From Pelistega sp. (lineage in GTDB: Bacteria > Pseudomonadota > Gammaproteobacteria > Burkholderiales > Burkholderiaceae_B), in NCBI GenBank assembly GCA_030538255.1, contig JAUNUI010000018.1, positions 2,471 through 65,448 on the forward strand: a DNA stretch of 62,978 nucleotides, written 5' to 3'. This document shows positions 1 through 9,196 of this stretch, in pieces (the stretch's first letter is position 1; every line of letters starts with the position of its first letter). Under the pieces are notes generated by a model. The model had not been told where the DNA came from. It saw only the letters and a program-made list of their open reading frames with translations, and did no database searches. A program made the position numbers and the translations under genes.

Positions 1-110
1 ATTTCTAGAGGAGAGCCCATCTTTAGAGTTGAATTCATTACTAGAGGAAAATTCATCCTTAGAAGCGGACTCATTTCTAGAGGCGAATTCATCTTTAGAG
101 ACATTAATAA
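1..110 (-). repeat. 36-bp coding repeat in DedA tail
   Basis: Nearly three degenerate 36-bp units encode the charged 12-residue repeat S-K-D-E-F-x-S-x-N at the C terminus of the DedA protein. The units are also visible as alternating TTCTAGAGG and GAATTCAT words in the DNA. The array runs off the window, so the copy number is unknown. Confidence 0.7.
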
Positions 111-747
111 TTTTACTGCTTGGGGGTGTTTTTTTGCGTGGCATCATGAGATAAACCACAAGACCTACACCTAAAATAACTGAGGCCACGGTTAATATAA
201 GCGTTACTGAACTTCCACCACCACTTTCAGAGATGGCTTTAGCGCCTCGACCCGCAAAGTAGCCAGGTGAGAGCATTACAGGCATCCATAAGATTGCCGA
301 AGTAATATTGGCGATTTGAAATCTAATATGGTCTAAGCCCATAATTCCAGCAACAGCAGGAATAGTTGAGCGAATAGGACCTAGAAAGCGTCCAAGGAAG
401 ACCGATAAGGTGCCGTATTTTTTAAAAAATAAGCGTGCTTTCACGAAAAACGGTCGGTAATTCGCAAACATTGGCTTTTTGGTTATATCCCAACCTAGCC
501 AGCGACCAATATAGTAGGAAACGGCATCACCGATAATAGCGCCCGCAATGCCCCATATGAGAATAGGCCAAGGTGATAGTGATCCAGCACCAATTAAACC
601 ACCTGTAGCCACCAGAATTGCTGTGGCTGGAATGACTAAACCGATGATTAACATGGACTCGCCGAAAGTTAGGAGGAAAATCACCGGTCCCGCCCAGGCC
701 TGGTTTTCGACAATAAAGTTATTTAGTAAATCAATGTATTCTTGCAT
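1..747 (-). CDS. DedA-family inner-membrane protein (3' end beyond window)
   Basis: The reading frame starts at ATG 747 and is still open at base 1, giving at least 249 residues. It shows the DedA/SNARE-associated (VTT) fold: an N-terminal re-entrant region with the conserved GES and P-A-T segments, a G-D-A-V-S-Y-Y-I-G-R block, and the F-x-G-R-F-x-G-P-x-R signature near residue 125, followed by C-terminal membrane helices. The family acts in the inner membrane as lipid scramblases/flippases, including for undecaprenyl phosphate; the substrate here cannot be told. After the last helix there is an unusual hydrophilic tail made of degenerate 12-residue repeats (S-K-D-E-F-x-S-x-N-E), not part of the family core. 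The C-terminal length is unknown because the window cuts it. Confidence 0.85.
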   Translation of the reverse strand, partial: MQEYIDLLNNFIVENQAWAGPVIFLLTFGESMLIIGLVIPATAILVATGGLIGAGSLSPWPILIWGIAGAIIGDAVSYYIGRWLGWDITKKPMFANYRPFFVKARLFFKKYGTLSVFLGRFLGPIRSTIPAVAGIMGLDHIRFQIANITSAILWMPVMLSPGYFAGRGAKAISESGGGSSVTLILTVASVILGVGLVVYLMMPRKKTPPSSKIINVSKDEFASRNESASKDEFSSSNEFNSKDGLSSRN

Positions 748-989
748 AAGAAGGTCTTGTAAAGGCGTCGTATAAACTTGTCATTGTATGGCGCTAATTT
801 GTGCAATATCGTCATTATCAGGTTTGTCAAACAGCGCTTAATCAATGTATTTATGATTGAGTGGTTTAATGATGACTTACGTGCACAATCTCTATCTTTA
901 TTTCTGTTCCTAGCACAGCATTACCTCAATGTTTATATTGATGAGCAATGCTGTATTAGCGCTACTTTTTATCACTGTTTTTATGGTAT

Positions 990-2210
990 TTATGCATCCA
1001 CATTATCAGGGTTTTGTTGCGATTTGGCTAAACGAAGAGCGATTTGTTGGATGAGATGGCCTGCAGCCTCGTCTTTGGTGAGTTTTGGCATAGGGTGCTC
1101 ACCTTGCTCATCAAATAAGATCATCGTCGTGGTGTCGGCATTCATCGTGTCTTGCGCAAGATTACCAACAATTAAGGGAATATTCTTACGTTGGCGCTTG
1201 CTCTGGGCATATTCGCTTAAGTTATTGGTTTCAGCGGCAAAGCCAACGCACCAAGGGCCATCGGGCAAAGCAGCGACCTCAGCCAAAATATCAGGGTTTT
1301 GGGCAAACTCAAGACTTAATCCAGAGGGATCAACCTTCTTATGTTTCTGCTCAGAATAATTACTGACATACCAATCCGCCACGGCAGCCACAGCGATAAA
1401 GACATCGTAACGATACGCATCAGCTAGGACGGCTTGATGCATTTGACGAGCGGTTTGCACATAGGTGACATCCACACCATACGGTACGCTGAGTGCTGTA
1501 GGACCGGTTACCAGGCTCACTTGAGCACCTGCTTCATGCGCTGCTTGGGCAATGGCATAGCCCATCTTGCCTGAGGACTTATTGCTGATTACACGGACTG
1601 GATCAATCGGCTCTTCCGTGGGTCCAGCGGTGATCAGAACGCGCTTACCCAGTAGAGCTTTAGGGGTGAAGAAAGCAATCGTTTCACTGACTAGTTGTGC
1701 AGGCTCAAGCATGCGACCATCACCGGTTTCACCACATGCTTGTGAACCTGTACCTGGCCCCCAAATAAGCGTGCTATCGCTTTTGATAAGGCTGAGGTTA
1801 CGCTGTGTAGCAGGGTGCGCCCACATTTCACGGTTCATGGCTGGTGCAATTGCTAAGCTACAATCGCCACGAGCTAAGCACAGGGTTGAGAGTAGGTCAT
1901 CGGCCAGGCCATGCGCGAGCTTGGCCATAAAATCTGCACTACACGGGGCAATAATGATTAAGTCTGCTTGACGGCTTAAATTAATATGCGCCATGCTGTT
2001 ATCCATACGAGAGTCCAGTGTCTCGATAAAGACAGGATTGCCACTGAGCGCCTGCATGGTGGTTGGTGTGATGAAGTGGCAAGCGGCCTCAGTCATCACA
2101 ACTGTTACATCAGCACCATGGTCCATAAGGCGACGACATAGTTCGGCGCTCTTGTAGCACGCAATGCCCCCTGTGAGTCCTAAAACAATTCGCTTACCCT
2201 TGAGTCTCAT
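990..2210 (-). CDS. coaBC: Bifunctional phosphopantothenoylcysteine decarboxylase/phosphopantothenate-cysteine ligase
   Basis: Catalyses two steps of coenzyme A synthesis in the cytoplasm: joining cysteine to 4'-phosphopantothenate, then decarboxylation to 4'-phosphopantetheine. The 406-residue length is normal for the fused enzyme. The N-terminal half is the flavin-dependent CoaC domain, with G-L-T-G-G-I-A near residue 12, the catalytic His in N-S-M-A-H-I near 75 and the substrate-clamping P-A-M-N-x-x-M-W near 125. The C-terminal half is CoaB, with I-T-A-G-P-T-x-E-P-I-D and the S-N-x-S-S-G-K-M-G motif near 210. Its start codon overlaps the lspA stop (ATGA), which fits translational coupling at the end of the ribF-ileS-lspA-coaBC run. 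Confidence 0.96.
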   Translation of the reverse strand: MRLKGKRIVLGLTGGIACYKSAELCRRLMDHGADVTVVMTEAACHFITPTTMQALSGNPVFIETLDSRMDNSMAHINLSRQADLIIIAPCSADFMAKLAHGLADDLLSTLCLARGDCSLAIAPAMNREMWAHPATQRNLSLIKSDSTLIWGPGTGSQACGETGDGRMLEPAQLVSETIAFFTPKALLGKRVLITAGPTEEPIDPVRVISNKSSGKMGYAIAQAAHEAGAQVSLVTGPTALSVPYGVDVTYVQTARQMHQAVLADAYRYDVFIAVAAVADWYVSNYSEQKHKKVDPSGLSLEFAQNPDILAEVAALPDGPWCVGFAAETNNLSEYAQSKRQRKNIPLIVGNLAQDTMNADTTTMILFDEQGEHPMPKLTKDEAAGHLIQQIALRLAKSQQNPDNVDA

Positions 2211-2767
2211 GGCTTATCCTTTTTGCGCATAAACAATTCCTGCACGACCACTAAGGTGGCGCCAACGGTAATAAAACAATCGGCTAAATTGAAGGCAGGA
2301 AAGTACCAGTTATTCCAATAAAACAGCAGAAAATCAATCACATGACCGTAGGCAATACGGTCAATGACATTGCCAATAGCACCCGCCATAATTAGACATA
2401 AACTAAAACAGAAAAAGCTGTCTTGCTTATGTGAGCGCAGCTGAAAAATAATAAAAATTACAGCCGCGAATGCTAGGCCAATAAAAAACCAATGTTGCCA
2501 GCCGCCAGCATCCGCCAAAAAGCTAAAGGCCGCCCCCGTGTTATAGACTAAGATAAAGTCAAAAAAGGGCAGGACATTAAGCCGTTCTTGGTAGTCGAAA
2601 TTTAATTCAAAGTAGATTTTCGTGGCTTGATCGAGAACGATTAAAACCGCGGCCAAGGCTAACCAGAACAGCAGGCTTTTGCCTGTTGTTGTCGGTGAGA
2701 TACTCGGCGCGGCAGAAGGGATATCAGTACTCATATCAGGCTTAGGCATGCGTGCGATGCTCTCCAT
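2207..2767 (-). CDS. lspA: Lipoprotein signal peptidase (signal peptidase II)
   Basis: Inner-membrane aspartyl protease that cleaves prolipoprotein signal peptides after lipidation of the +1 cysteine. Four hydrophobic segments are visible. The catalytic aspartates lie in G-N-V-I-D-R and F-N-L-A-D, with the family's N-T-G-A-A-F-S block before them. As given it is 186 residues, longer than the usual 160-170. The internal ATG at 2749 has GGAGA about 10 bases upstream and overlaps the ileS stop by 8 bases, so it is a better start than 2767. It ends in an ATGA overlap with coaBC. In this window its substrates would include the lipoproteins at 18304, 58656 and 62721. Confidence 0.94.
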   Translation of the reverse strand: MESIARMPKPDMSTDIPSAAPSISPTTTGKSLLFWLALAAVLIVLDQATKIYFELNFDYQERLNVLPFFDFILVYNTGAAFSFLADAGGWQHWFFIGLAFAAVIFIIFQLRSHKQDSFFCFSLCLIMAGAIGNVIDRIAYGHVIDFLLFYWNNWYFPAFNLADCFITVGATLVVVQELFMRKKDKP

Positions 2768-5609
2768 CGCCTGTCAAGTTGCTCACGCAACGCGAACAGA
2801 TTTCAGGATGTTCACTATCACTACCGACATCTTCACGGTAATGCCAGCAGCGATCGCACTTCTTGTGTTCTGATGGTTTAATCACAAAACGTAAACTATT
2901 GTCTTCGCTTGGATGAACATCAGAGCGTGAGACAATAAAGACAAAGCGTAAGTCGTCGCCAAGTGCCTTTAAGATAGCCGCATCTTCGCTATTGGCGTAG
3001 ATATCCACTTCAGCTTGTAAAGCCGAGCCAATTAAACCCTCAGTACGCGTATTCTCTAACTCTTTATTTAAGAGTGCACGAATTTCTAGAAGACGTTGCC
3101 AACGAGCGCTAATAGTTTCAGCTTGGGCAATAACCGGCACTTCATGGTACAACTCAGTGAAGACGGTGAGCCCTTGTGCCAAAGGCGTGTTCTTCAAGAA
3201 ACTATTACGCATCTCAATCCAGGCTTCCTCGGCGGTGAATGACAGAATAGGTGCCATTAATTTCACCAAGGTCATGGTGATGTGGTAGAGCGCTGTCTGT
3301 GCTGAACGGCGAGCATGGCTATCTTTAGCCGTGGTGTATAGACGGTCTTTAAGCACATCTAGGTAGAAAGCACCTAAGTCTTCTGAGCAGAAAATCTGCA
3401 AGCGTGATACGGCTGGATGGAATTCGTATTGCTTGTAGTTAGCCAAGACTTCTTCTTGCATGGCCTTGGTGAAGACTAAAGCATACTGATCAATTTCTAA
3501 TAGCTTATCGCTGTCGACTAAATCATTCTGCGCATCAAAGTCGGCTAAGTTACCCAATAAGAAATACAAGGTATTACGAATACGGCGGTAACTTTCGACC
3601 ACGCGCTTAAGGATCTGGTCGGAAATTGATAACTCGCCTGAGTAGTCAGTGGCTGCAGTCCAGAGACGAATAATTTCTGCGCCTAGCGTGTCAGATACTT
3701 TTTGCGGAGCAATCACATTGCCTAAGGATTTACTCATCTTACGACCGTCGCCATCAACCACGAAGCCGTGCGTCAAGAGACTCTTATATGGTGCACGCCC
3801 GAATAACATGGAAGAGGTGAGAAGCGATGAGTGGAACCAACCACGGTGTTGGTCAGAACCCTCAAGGTACATATCGGCAGGCCAGCTTAGGGTGTCACTA
3901 TGTGAGCCTTGGCAAGCATGATCTTGACCGCCGAGTACAGTGTAATGCGTGGTACCTGAGTCGAACCAGACATCTAAAGTGTCGCGATTCTTCTCGTATA
4001 ACGGTGCTTCATCAGCAGGCAATAAGTCTTCGACAGTTAAAGTCTGCCAAGCTTCGATGCCTGATTTCTCAATGTGCTGAGCGACGACTTCTAGTAATTC
4101 AACGCTACGCGGATGAAGTTGACCGGTTTCCTTATGCACTAAGAAGGCCATTGGTACGCCCCATTGACGCTGACGTGATAAGGTCCAGTCAGGACGATTG
4201 GCAATCATGGCGTGTAAGCGAGCACGACCCCATGCCGGGTAGAAATTAGTTTGTTCAACAGCGGCTAAGGCTTTTTCACGCAGAGTGGCTGTGCCATCAT
4301 TCGGCTGGCGATCCATGCCCGCAAACCATTGGTTTGTCGCGCGATAGATAACCGGTGTCTTATGACGCCAGCAGTGCATATAGCTATGCTTAAGCATCTT
4401 AATTTCAAGTAAGGTACCGACACTCTTCAGGGCTTCAACAATTTTAGGGTTCGCTTCCCAAATGCTTAAACCACCGAATAAGGCAAGGCTTTCGCTGTAT
4501 TTGCCATCAGACATAACGGGCTTGAGAATTTCATCATCGCTCAGACCGTTAGCTTTGCAGCTAATAAAGTCATCTACACCGTAAGCAGGTGCTGAGTGCA
4601 CAATCCCCGTACCGACATCGGTGGTGACATAATCGCTAATATACACTGGTGAGAGACGGTCGTAAGCGGCATCGGCTTTGCTCAAGGGGTGATGGAAGGC
4701 GACATGCTCTAAGTCTTCACCTAAGCAGGTGGCTTCGATGCTGCCGTTCAATTCCCAACCTTCTAAGCAACGCTCAACACAGTCTTTCGCCAATAAAAGT
4801 AATGGACCTGTGGCCAGAGGCTCTTCTAAGCGTACTAAGGCATACTCTAACTCAGGGTGCATGTTTAATGCTTGGTTAGAAGGAATGGTCCACGGTGTGG
4901 TGGTCCAAATAACTACAGCACCATCATCAACTTGATCGAGTTTGAAGGCTTTAGCTAGTTTGTCTTTTTCCGCGAAGCTGAAAGCCACGTCCACCGCAGG
5001 ATCTCGGCGATCTTGGTATTCGACTTCGGCTTCGGCAAGCGCAGAGCCACAGTCAAAGCACCAGTTCACAGGCTTTAAACCACGGAAGATATAACCCTTA
5101 TCTAGAATACCGGCTAAGGCACGTACTTCATTGGCTTCGTTATGGAAATTCATGGTGAGATAAGGATTATCCCATTCACCTAACACACCTAAGCGCTTAA
5201 AGTCTGCACGTTGGCGGTCAATCTGCTCAAGCGCGTAAGCGCGAGCTTTAGATTGGACCTCAGCAACGGGGAGGTTCTTGCCGAACTTCTTCTCAATTTG
5301 AATTTCAATTGGCATACCATGGCAATCCCAACCTGGTACATAGGGAGCATCAAAGCCAGCCATATTGCGGCTTTTAATAATGATGTCTTTAAGAATTTTG
5401 TTCACCGCATGGCCAATATGAATATCACCATTGGCATAGGGAGGGCCATCATGCAGAATGAATTTGGGACGACCAAGACTGGCCTGACGAATCGCTTCGT
5501 AGACTTTGTTCTTCTCCCACTGAGCAACCCACTCAGGTTCGCGTTTGGATAAATTACCGCGCATAGGGAAGGCGGTTTCTGGCAAGTTTAGTGTATTTTT
5601 ATAGTCCAT
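2742..5609 (-). CDS. ileS: Isoleucyl-tRNA synthetase
   Basis: Class I aminoacyl-tRNA synthetase charging tRNA-Ile. Visible are the HIGH box (H-I-G-H in [11 protein letters not shown], near residue 68), the CP1 editing domain with W-T-T-T-P-W-T-I-P, the K-M-S-K-S loop, and the C-terminal zinc finger with paired cysteines (C-D-R-C and C-S-R-C). I chose ATG 5609, giving 955 residues beginning M-D-Y-K-N-T-L, because family members start there; the open frame extends upstream only to a TTG at 5660 inside ribF. From ATG 5609 it overlaps the ribF stop by 11 bases. No good ribosome-binding site precedes this ATG, so translation probably depends on coupling to ribF. Confidence 0.96.
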   Translation of the reverse strand: MDYKNTLNLPETAFPMRGNLSKREPEWVAQWEKNKVYEAIRQASLGRPKFILHDGPPYANGDIHIGHAVNKILKDIIIKSRNMAGFDAPYVPGWDCHGMPIEIQIEKKFGKNLPVAEVQSKARAYALEQIDRQRADFKRLGVLGEWDNPYLTMNFHNEANEVRALAGILDKGYIFRGLKPVNWCFDCGSALAEAEVEYQDRRDPAVDVAFSFAEKDKLAKAFKLDQVDDGAVVIWTTTPWTIPSNQALNMHPELEYALVRLEEPLATGPLLLLAKDCVERCLEGWELNGSIEATCLGEDLEHVAFHHPLSKADAAYDRLSPVYISDYVTTDVGTGIVHSAPAYGVDDFISCKANGLSDDEILKPVMSDGKYSESLALFGGLSIWEANPKIVEALKSVGTLLEIKMLKHSYMHCWRHKTPVIYRATNQWFAGMDRQPNDGTATLREKALAAVEQTNFYPAWGRARLHAMIANRPDWTLSRQRQWGVPMAFLVHKETGQLHPRSVELLEVVAQHIEKSGIEAWQTLTVEDLLPADEAPLYEKNRDTLDVWFDSGTTHYTVLGGQDHACQGSHSDTLSWPADMYLEGSDQHRGWFHSSLLTSSMLFGRAPYKSLLTHGFVVDGDGRKMSKSLGNVIAPQKVSDTLGAEIIRLWTAATDYSGELSISDQILKRVVESYRRIRNTLYFLLGNLADFDAQNDLVDSDKLLEIDQYALVFTKAMQEEVLANYKQYEFHPAVSRLQIFCSEDLGAFYLDVLKDRLYTTAKDSHARRSAQTALYHITMTLVKLMAPILSFTAEEAWIEMRNSFLKNTPLAQGLTVFTELYHEVPVIAQAETISARWQRLLEIRALLNKELENTRTEGLIGSALQAEVDIYANSEDAAILKALGDDLRFVFIVSRSDVHPSEDNSLRFVIKPSEHKKCDRCWHYREDVGSDSEHPEICSRCVSNLTGDGEHRTHA

Positions 5610-6615
5610 GAACTGAAAAATAATGTTGGGCGATGTCGACGTCTTTTTGGATGGCGTCAATCATCGTAGGTAAATCGGGAAATTTTTCTTCGTCTCGCAC
5701 ATATTGGTGAAACTTAACAGACACTAGTTTACCGTATGCAGAGACAGAGTGATTGAGAATATGCACTTCAAGCAATACTTGACCGTCGGATTCCACCGTA
5801 GGGCGTACACCTAGGCTAGCAATCGCGGGTAAAGTTTGACCTTCTAAGCCTATAACGCTGACGATATAGATACCAGAGCGTAAAGCACAGCGTGGCATAA
5901 CGGCGAGGTTCATGGTTGGAAAGCCGATACTACGACCGAGTTTCTTACCATGAATCACATGGCCGCTAATCGTATAGGGTCGACCAAGATAGGAATTCGC
6001 GCGTTCAATATGACCGAAAGCAAGAGCATTGCGTAGTTCGGTACTGGAATAACGCATATGCTGCTCATCGAGTATATCAGCCATGGTTTCTACTTCGAAA
6101 CCAAATTGCGGTGCGGCTTCTTGTAAAAGTTCAATGGTGCCTGAGCGGCGATGACCAAAACGAAAGTCTTCGCCGACATACAGATAGCGTGTGTTTAGGC
6201 GATGGACAAGGATTTTTTCAATGAAATCTTGGGCACTCATCTGAGCGGTGTCTTGGTTGAAGCGCTCAAGATAGACGCGTTCAATACCACAGGCTTGCAG
6301 CGCCATGATCTTGTCACGAAACGTCGATATCCGCGTCGGGATGAGTTCAGGACGCTGCTCTCTTAACGCAAAGAATTCGCGCGGGTGAGGTGTGAATGTC
6401 ATGACTGCAGGACTGAGTTGCCGTTGATGCGCCTGAGCTACGAGATGCGAGAGTAATTTTTGGTGACCTAGGTGAACCCCGTCAAAATTACCAATCGTCA
6501 CTGCACTAGGGGTGCTTGTTGTGCAAGCCTCACTAGCAGTCACTGAAGAAGCACCTGGATTGCATGCGGCTGCAGTAGGTGTAGTATGACGATAAAGTTT
6601 AATAGAATTATTCAC
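5599..6615 (-). CDS. ribF: Bifunctional riboflavin kinase/FAD synthetase
   Basis: Converts riboflavin to FMN and FMN to FAD. The N-terminal nucleotidyltransferase domain carries [13 protein letters not shown] near residue 45, and the C-terminal flavokinase domain carries the [10 protein letters not shown] motif near residue 235. At 338 residues it is slightly long because of about 35 extra, Ala/Thr/Ser-rich N-terminal residues before the first motif. It is the first gene of the ribF-ileS-lspA-coaBC run, an order well conserved in Burkholderiales. The downstream ileS start lies inside its last codons. Confidence 0.95.
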   Translation of the reverse strand: MNNSIKLYRHTTPTAAACNPGASSVTASEACTTSTPSAVTIGNFDGVHLGHQKLLSHLVAQAHQRQLSPAVMTFTPHPREFFALREQRPELIPTRISTFRDKIMALQACGIERVYLERFNQDTAQMSAQDFIEKILVHRLNTRYLYVGEDFRFGHRRSGTIELLQEAAPQFGFEVETMADILDEQHMRYSSTELRNALAFGHIERANSYLGRPYTISGHVIHGKKLGRSIGFPTMNLAVMPRCALRSGIYIVSVIGLEGQTLPAIASLGVRPTVESDGQVLLEVHILNHSVSAYGKLVSVKFHQYVRDEEKFPDLPTMIDAIQKDVDIAQHYFSVHGL

Positions 6616-6828
6616 GCCTGATAATTGAGATAAATTAAGTATTAAAAAGCTAAACGACTATTTTAAACCTTGGCGTGTCTGCTTACAGCAAGAGTCTGCT
6701 TATTTGTGAAAAAACCTTATAAGCGCTTACTATGGAGTCACTTAATGAGAATCTATAAAGTCAAATGCTGGGAATCGCTTAAGCCAGAGTTGGCTGTTTG
6801 CATAAGGAAGATGGTTGGAATAAAGGGT

Positions 6829-6904
6829 GCCTAGCTTTTTTTACGACTTAGTTCAAGAAAGGTTTCTTAAGGGAAAACTAAGAAGAAAACCAAAAAAGCT
6901 AGGC
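6829..6904. terminator. Nested inverted repeat downstream of yceI
   Basis: A perfect 13-bp inverted repeat, GCCTAGCTTTTTT at 6829-6841 and its complement at 6892-6904, encloses about 50 bases that hold a second pair (CTTAGTT/AACTAAG) and an inner AAGAAA/TTTCTT pair. It lies in the 335-base gap between the yceI stop (6951) and the ribF start (6615). Read on the minus strand the distal arm begins with a run of A and then GCTAGGC, so it is not a textbook terminator, but its place after yceI makes termination or mRNA end protection likely. The rest of the gap (6616-6828) shows nothing recognisable beyond space for the ribF promoter. Confidence 0.5.
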
Positions 6905-6950
6905 TAGGGGACTTACAAGAGGAGCTGTTAGGTTAGATTAAGCGACGCTA

Positions 6951-7520
6951 TTATTGAGCGATAGCTTCTAAGCTTACGTTGATCGTAACTTCATCACCCA
7001 CGCCAGGAGCATAGGCACCCGCATTGAATTCTGTGCGACTAATTTTGGTCGTTGCATTGGCACCGATAGAGTCTTTGTTAAGCATAGGGTGTGAAGTGTT
7101 CACGAAGTGAGTCACATCAAGAACTACAGGTTTAGTCACGTCTTTAATCGTCAAATCGCCTTCGATTTTAGAAGGTTTGCCATCAGCAAAGATTACTTTC
7201 GTTGACTTGAATGTGGCTGTTGGGAATTTAGCGGTATTAAAGAAGTCTTCGCCTTGGATATGCTCGTTAAACATAGTGAAACCAGTAGAGACAGATTTCA
7301 TGTCGATTTCAATATCAACAGAAGCTGTTTGTGCTTTCGCATCATAAGTCACGGTACCTGTGGTTTTGTCAAAACGTAAGTTTTGTTTTGATAGGCCCAT
7401 GTGATCATATGAGAATTGTGGGAATGTATGTGTTGAATCGATACCGTAAGTTACGCTTTGTGCCAAAGCAGGAGCAGATAAAAGACTAGATAAAGCGATT
7501 GCGGTTAAGATTTTTTTCAT
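6951..7520 (-). CDS. YceI-family periplasmic protein
   Basis: Secreted protein of the YceI lipocalin-like family, whose beta-barrel binds isoprenoid or other hydrophobic ligands. A clear signal peptide ends near residue 20 (A-L-A-Q). The mature protein keeps the family pattern: Y-x-I-D-S-T-H-T near the start, a central S-V-D-I-E-I-D-M-K-S-V block and a G-D-L-T-I-K-D-V-T-K-P-V segment. The length (189) is normal. It is the second YceI gene in this cluster but sits 260 bases from the b561-yceI pair and so probably has its own promoter. Function beyond ligand binding is not known. Confidence 0.9.
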   Translation of the reverse strand: MKKILTAIALSSLLSAPALAQSVTYGIDSTHTFPQFSYDHMGLSKQNLRFDKTTGTVTYDAKAQTASVDIEIDMKSVSTGFTMFNEHIQGEDFFNTAKFPTATFKSTKVIFADGKPSKIEGDLTIKDVTKPVVLDVTHFVNTSHPMLNKDSIGANATTKISRTEFNAGAYAPGVGDEVTINVSLEAIAQ

Positions 7521-7780
7521 GATTGATCATCCAATAATAATGTTAAAAAATAAATGAGTAATTAAAAAATTAAGATAGTGCGCTTTAAAAGGGGTCGCAA
7601 CTAATTAATCCTGTTAGCCAACTTACATCTATTAGCTTAATAAGTTGGCTGCTTGATTGCAGTACTCGATCTGGTACTCAAAGTGTGCTTTGAGCATTGC
7701 CGTTATAGTACTTGGGTATTCATGTTAAAGCGTTAATTTTAGGGTTTAAGTCATTGCACCGTATTACAGATGCATGCTAT

Positions 7781-8344
7781 TTAAGGACGAGCCTGGATGG
7801 TAAATTCGACCACAATATCGTTAGCCACAATACTATCGTCACTCCAGCTACCTTCACCTAAGGCAAAGTCATTGCGTTTAAAGCTGAATTCACCGGTAAA
7901 TGTACCGACTGCGTCTTTTTCTTCAAATTTGACTGGAATACTGACTGCCTGTGCTTTGCCCTTAATAGACAACTCGCCGTGCAACTCATAGTTCTGATCG
8001 CCAGTGGACTTTAATTCAGTCGCCTTAAAGCTAGCCAGAGGGTGTGCTGCGGCATTCAGCCATTCGCTTTTTTGTAGTTCAGTATTCGCTTCAGCGTAAC
8101 CAGCATCGACTGAGCTAACGGGTACTTCCATCTGCAAAGTCGCTTTCTCAGGGGCTTGCGGATCGAAGCTAAAATTAGGGATATTGAAAGCAGAAATATT
8201 GCCGTCCATCTTGACATTCATCTGGCTGTAACGGAAGGTGATTTTGCTGGCTTCAGTATCAATTTTGGTATATTCAGCGGCTTGTGCGCTATGGATTAAG
8301 CCTGTGCTAACAAGAGCTAATAAGGCGTGACGTAATGTAAACAT
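7781..8344 (-). CDS. YceI-family periplasmic protein, paralogue coupled to cytochrome b561
   Basis: Second YceI-family protein (187 residues) with a signal peptide ending near A-Q-A-A (residue 23) and the family blocks Y-T-K-I-D, M-E-V-P-V-S-S-V-D-A-G and E-L-S-I-K-G-K. It begins two bases after the stop of the cytochrome b561 gene, and AGGAG in the 3' end of that gene supplies its ribosome-binding site, so the two are co-transcribed. The b561-YceI pairing is common in proteobacteria and suggests a link to membrane quinone or periplasmic redox chemistry, but no reaction is established. It is diverged from the 6951-7520 copy. Confidence 0.9.
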   Translation of the reverse strand: MFTLRHALLALVSTGLIHSAQAAEYTKIDTEASKITFRYSQMNVKMDGNISAFNIPNFSFDPQAPEKATLQMEVPVSSVDAGYAEANTELQKSEWLNAAAHPLASFKATELKSTGDQNYELHGELSIKGKAQAVSIPVKFEEKDAVGTFTGEFSFKRNDFALGEGSWSDDSIVANDIVVEFTIQARP

Positions 8345-8346
8345 GG

Positions 8347-8901
8347 TTATTCTCCTGTTGAACGAGGTTTAACTAAGGGTAGCATACGAGAGAGAATCGT
8401 ATCTTTATCAATAAAATGGTGTTTCAGTGCGGCACCAATATGGGCGATTAGGAACACCAAGAAGGTGTAGTTCAGTACAATATGTAGGGTCTTAAGGGAC
8501 TCACCTAAAGCCGCATCTTTAGCAACGAGATCGGGTAATGGCCATACACCAAACCAAACCACTGAAAAGCCTTGCGCTGAGCTCATTAGCCAGCCACTCA
8601 CAGGAATGGCAAACATTAAAATATACATAAGCCAGTGCATAAGGTGAGCTAAGGCTTGCATGCCCTTAGACATAGAGTTGGGTAATTTAGGGGCGGCATG
8701 AGTAAGGCGCCAAATAAGTCGAAGAACGAAGGCGATTAGGACGGTGATGCCGGCCCATTTATGCCAAGAATACAGCTGCAGTTTTGTCGGCGATAAGGGT
8801 AGGTCTTGCATATAGAGACCTAGGCAAAACGTACCGATCATAGCAATGGCGATAAGCCAATGCAGGGCAATACTGGTTGAGTTATAACGAGGCTGGTTCA
8901 T
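8347..8901 (-). CDS. Cytochrome b561
   Basis: Four-helix di-haem inner-membrane cytochrome of the bacterial b561 (CybB) family, which oxidises quinol and can pass electrons to superoxide or periplasmic partners. Conserved histidines are visible in the first helix (A-L-H-W-L-I), in W-H-K-W-A-G, in L-M-H-W-L-M-Y and in the last helix (H-I-G-A-A-L-K-H). The 184-residue length is typical. It is the first gene of a two-gene unit with yceI and is divergent from the LysR regulator at 9197, so it is the likely target of that regulator. Confidence 0.92.
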   Translation of the reverse strand: MNQPRYNSTSIALHWLIAIAMIGTFCLGLYMQDLPLSPTKLQLYSWHKWAGITVLIAFVLRLIWRLTHAAPKLPNSMSKGMQALAHLMHWLMYILMFAIPVSGWLMSSAQGFSVVWFGVWPLPDLVAKDAALGESLKTLHIVLNYTFLVFLIAHIGAALKHHFIDKDTILSRMLPLVKPRSTGE

Positions 8902-8985
8902 AAAGTGTCTTGTTGTTAATCAATGAATAAAAGATATTCTATAGGCTTTACCTATTAAATAGAATCCCTTGAAATGGATTTAGTT

Positions 8986-9001
8986 GTTTCATTAATGGAA
9001 C
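8986..9001. promoter_or_regulatory. Probable LysR operator
   Basis: GTTTCATTAATGGAAC is a 16-base palindrome with one mismatched pair, lying between the divergent b561 and LysR genes. The core recurs as a perfect palindrome at 11409-11422 upstream of a DUF4148 gene. Sequence symmetry and position suggest binding by the adjacent LysR protein; this is inference. Confidence 0.5.
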
Positions 9002-9091
9002 AATTAAAGCGCTAAAACCTTGCTACACTGATGCATATCTGAACAATGATTTTGATGCCAAAGAGCTGTTATCAAACTAGCTAAATAAGCC

Positions 9092-9190
9092 ATGACGGTG
9101 CATATAAGCTTGTGTACGTGAGTTATGACGGAGCATATACGCTTGCGTAAGTGAGTTATGACGAAGCATATACGCTTGCATGTAGAAGGA
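9092..9190 (+). repeat. Three 33-bp tandem repeats in the LysR leader
   Basis: Units at 9092-9124, 9125-9157 and 9158-9190 share ATGACG, GCATATA and GCTTG words. Each begins with ATG and, being 11 codons long, stays in the same frame. The first two units encode 9-residue open frames ending in TGA; the third runs in frame into the LysR gene. They end just before the LysR ribosome-binding site. Confidence 0.85.
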
Positions 9191-9196
9191 GAAACT

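Noticed and set aside
778-1359. Open plus-strand frame of 193 codons
   Set aside because: It overlaps the 3' end of coaBC antisense, has no recognisable motif or good start site, and reads as a shadow frame.
9158-9196. Extended LysR start at 9158
   Set aside because: The extra 13 codons come from the third tandem repeat, and a strong AGAAGGAG sits before ATG 9197.
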